Assembly: GCA_002707085.1 (NCBI GenBank)
Contig: PALY01000056.1
Span: 14,065-20,317, forward strand
DNA length: 6,253 bases
Source of the DNA: Deltaproteobacteria bacterium
GTDB taxonomy: Bacteria; Myxococcota_A; UBA796
Direction of reading: 5' to 3'
Position 1 is the first letter of the stretch, and the number at the start of each line of letters is the position of its first letter. Below, one piece after another: positions 4,652 through 6,253 of this stretch. Both the position numbers and the translations under genes were made by a program. The notes beneath the pieces are model-generated. The model was not told the DNA's origin, did no database searches, and worked only from the letters and a program-made list of their open reading frames with translations.

Positions 4652-6253
4652 TTATTCGACTTCGTCGTCATCTTCGGCAGACGAGCATCCGGGGTCTTCG
4701 GCATCGGTGTATCCGTCGGCATCGTTGTCTACGCCGTCGTTACATGCGTTTCCAGAAGGATCGAATCCGTCGTCTTCAAGTTCTACCGAAATCGATGTGC
4801 AAATTGGGTCGTCCAAGTCGGTCCAACCGTCTTCATCGTTATCGATTTCATCATTACATTCCGTTTCAGGATCAGTTTCATCGGTGTCTCGGCCATCGAC
4901 ACATCCGGGGTCTTCGGCATCGATGCTGCCATCACCGTCGTTGTCTTCGCCATCCGTACAGTCTGCAGCGCCAAAGATGGTGCCGTCTTCGAACAAGTCC
5001 TCGGCGGACGTACAGTCTGAGTCGTCGAGATCAATCCATCCGTCGCCATCATTGTCTTCTCCGTCGACACAAGCACCTGTATGGGATTCATCGTCGTCTA
5101 GGGCGTTGCTGCATCCTGGATCGACTGCATCGGCGTATCCATCCAAATCATTGTCGAACAGATCGTTGCAATCAAAGGCAAACATGGGTCCAACTTCGGT
5201 AGAGGACCAAGCGCAGTCAGGGTCTTCGTCGTCGATCCATCCGTCGCCATCATTGTCGGACCCGTCGTCACAGTTCCCGCCAGAACCGCGTTCTTCTTCT
5301 TCGTCATCGTCCCATGCTGCGTCACATTCCGCATCTTCGCCATCGATGTCGCCATCGCCGTCGTTGTCGGTACCATCGTTACATTCGTAGTCCGAGAACC
5401 CGGCACTTTCGGTTTCATCGCTCAAGCATTCGATGTCGTCACTGTCGACCCAGCCGTCGCCATCGTCATCTGAACCATTGGCGCAGTCGAGTGCAGAGAT
5501 GGACTCCACAGTGTCCCATGCATCGACGCACGCTTCATCAGCGAAGTCCAGGCGGAAGTTGCTGTCGTTGTCGATGCCGTCATTGCATTCGGTATCACCG
5601 TAGCCAATTTCAGCGACACCCAAGATGCAGTCTGGGTCGTCCAAGTCGATCCATCCGTCACCGTCGTTGTCTTCACCGTCTTCGCATGCAAAGGCTTCTT
5701 CTGCATCGTCCCACGCGTCGATACACTCCCAGTCATCGGCATCGATGAATCCGTCGCCGTCATTGTCTTCTTCGTCGTTGCATTCGGACATTTCCAAGAT
5801 GCCGGCTTCTTCGGTGGAGTCTAAACATTCTGGGTCATCGGAGTCCGTCCAACCATCGCCGTCGTTGTCGACACCATCTTCGCAGTCGTCTGCTGCTGAA
5901 CCTTCAAATGTGTCCCATGCATCGGTGCAGTCATCGATGTCATCGGCATCTGCCACAAGGTCTGTTGGGAAGTCATTGTTGATACCGTCGTTACATTCGG
6001 TATCACCAAATCCAATTTCCTCGTCTCCATCTGTGCAGTCGGGATCGTCCGAATCGGTCCAACCGTCCAGGTCGTTGTCCAGCAGATCATTACAGCCGGT
6101 GATGGGTTCGTCGGCTTCGTCCATGTCGAAGGCGTCATCACAACCGGGGTCGTCGCCGTCGATGGAACCATCTGAGTCGTCATCGACGCCGTTGTTGCAA
6201 GGCAGGGCAGAGAACGTGAGGTCTTCTTCGTCTTCAGCAGAAGCGCAGTCTGG
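4652..6253 (-). CDS. Acidic Cys-rich calcium-loop tandem-repeat protein (5' end outside window)
   Basis: The frame is open from the right edge (first full codon CCA at 6253-6251) to TAA 4654-4652, giving 533 visible residues. The true start lies beyond the window; Met at 6124 is internal, since repeat residues continue 43 codons before it. Fifteen full repeats of 30-38 residues follow the pattern C-x-D-G-x-D-N-D-x-D-G-x-x-D-x-x-D-P-x-C, plus a partial repeat at the edge. The D-x-D-x-D-G-x-x-D core resembles thrombospondin type 3 and dockerin calcium loops. Two cysteines about 19 apart per repeat could form disulphides. Composition is dominated by Asp and Glu with very few Lys or Arg. The C-terminus ends plainly in acidic residues (EDDDEVE) with no sorting domain visible. 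Expected role: extracellular, calcium-stiffened stalk, coat or adhesin. Similar repeat proteins are common in myxobacterial genomes, mostly uncharacterised. The following gene encodes a cation-dependent vWA protein that could bind it. Confidence 0.88.
   Translation of the reverse strand, partial: PDCASAEDEEDLTFSALPCNNGVDDDSDGSIDGDDPGCDDAFDMDEADEPITGCNDLLDNDLDGWTDSDDPDCTDGDEEIGFGDTECNDGINNDFPTDLVADADDIDDCTDAWDTFEGSAADDCEDGVDNDGDGWTDSDDPECLDSTEEAGILEMSECNDEEDNDGDGFIDADDWECIDAWDDAEEAFACEDGEDNDGDGWIDLDDPDCILGVAEIGYGDTECNDGIDNDSNFRLDFADEACVDAWDTVESISALDCANGSDDDGDGWVDSDDIECLSDETESAGFSDYECNDGTDNDGDGDIDGEDAECDAAWDDDEEEERGSGGNCDDGSDNDGDGWIDDEDPDCAWSSTEVGPMFAFDCNDLFDNDLDGYADAVDPGCSNALDDDESHTGACVDGEDNDGDGWIDLDDSDCTSAEDLFEDGTIFGAADCTDGEDNDGDGSIDAEDPGCVDGRDTDETDPETECNDEIDNDEDGWTDLDDPICTSISVELEDDGFDPSGNACNDGVDNDADGYTDAEDPGCSSAEDDDEVE
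4655..6199 (-). repeat. 15 tandem calcium-loop repeats in alternating A/B pairs
   Basis: Counting from the N-terminal side (Cys codon at 6199-6197), the repeat lengths are 35, 33, 37, 34, 32, 33, 34, 34, 37, 34, 33, 37, 34, 38 and 30 residues. All even-numbered repeats carry Trp after the D-G of the loop (GW[TIV]D); none of the odd-numbered ones does. Odd repeats 3, 5, 7 and 9 instead have a D/A-A-W-D motif just after the second cysteine. The evolutionary unit is therefore a dimer of about 67-71 codons. A 23-bp identical stretch at 5034-5056 and 5235-5257 is spaced 201 bp, exactly one dimer. Confidence 0.9.

Noticed and set aside
4389..5390. 333-codon plus-strand open frame rich in Ser and Pro
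   Set aside because: It is antisense to the Asp/Glu-rich repeat gene. Complementary GAC/GAT/GAA codons read as Ser-rich code on the other strand, and it also crosses the boundary between two well-supported minus-strand genes.
4652..6253. CRISPR-like or non-coding tandem repeat array
   Set aside because: The repeats are diverged at DNA level, vary in length by whole codons and keep one open protein frame, so they are coding repeats.

Overview
The window is a single minus-strand gene block. Reading right to left (the direction of transcription) it holds six genes packed almost end to end. They are a very acidic protein of tandem calcium-loop repeats (its 5' end lies beyond the right edge), a von Willebrand A (vWA) domain lipoprotein, a Tat-exported DUF1501 protein, a small c-type cytochrome lipoprotein, a lipoprotein of unknown function, and a large heme-motif protein of the DUF1549/DUF1588 type (its 3' end lies beyond the left edge). 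I found no convincing plus-strand gene, no RNA gene, no mobile element and no CRISPR array. The plus-strand open frames are shadows of the minus-strand genes.

The organism looks like a Gram-negative bacterium with many envelope lipoproteins and c-type cytochromes. Tandem C-N-D-G-x-D-N-D-x-D-G repeats, DUF1501 proteins and PSCyt-type heme proteins suggest a myxobacterium-like (Myxococcota or other deltaproteobacterial) genome, with Planctomycetes as the main alternative. GC content by eye is in the low to mid 50s, lower than the familiar soil myxobacteria. This assignment is inference from protein style only.

Layout: 4652-6253 repeat protein (at least 533 aa visible); 18-bp gap with a Shine-Dalgarno site; 3797-4633 vWA lipoprotein; 49-bp gap; 2500-3747 DUF1501; TGATG overlap; 2156-2500 cytochrome; ATGA overlap; 1353-2159 unknown lipoprotein; TGATG overlap; 1-1353 DUF1549/DUF1588 protein. 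The last four genes are tied together by overlapping stop and start codons, so they are probably one translationally coupled operon. The two upstream genes may belong to the same transcript.

Every product looks exported: one Tat substrate, one classical lipoprotein, three proteins with an unusually short uncharged leader ending in Cys9, and one acidic repeat protein whose leader is outside the window. The core pairing of DUF1501 with PSCyt-type heme proteins is a known but functionally uncharacterised theme. The less familiar part is its combination here with a vWA protein and a calcium-repeat protein. Together they could form a surface redox or adhesion assembly, but no substrate can be named from the sequence.
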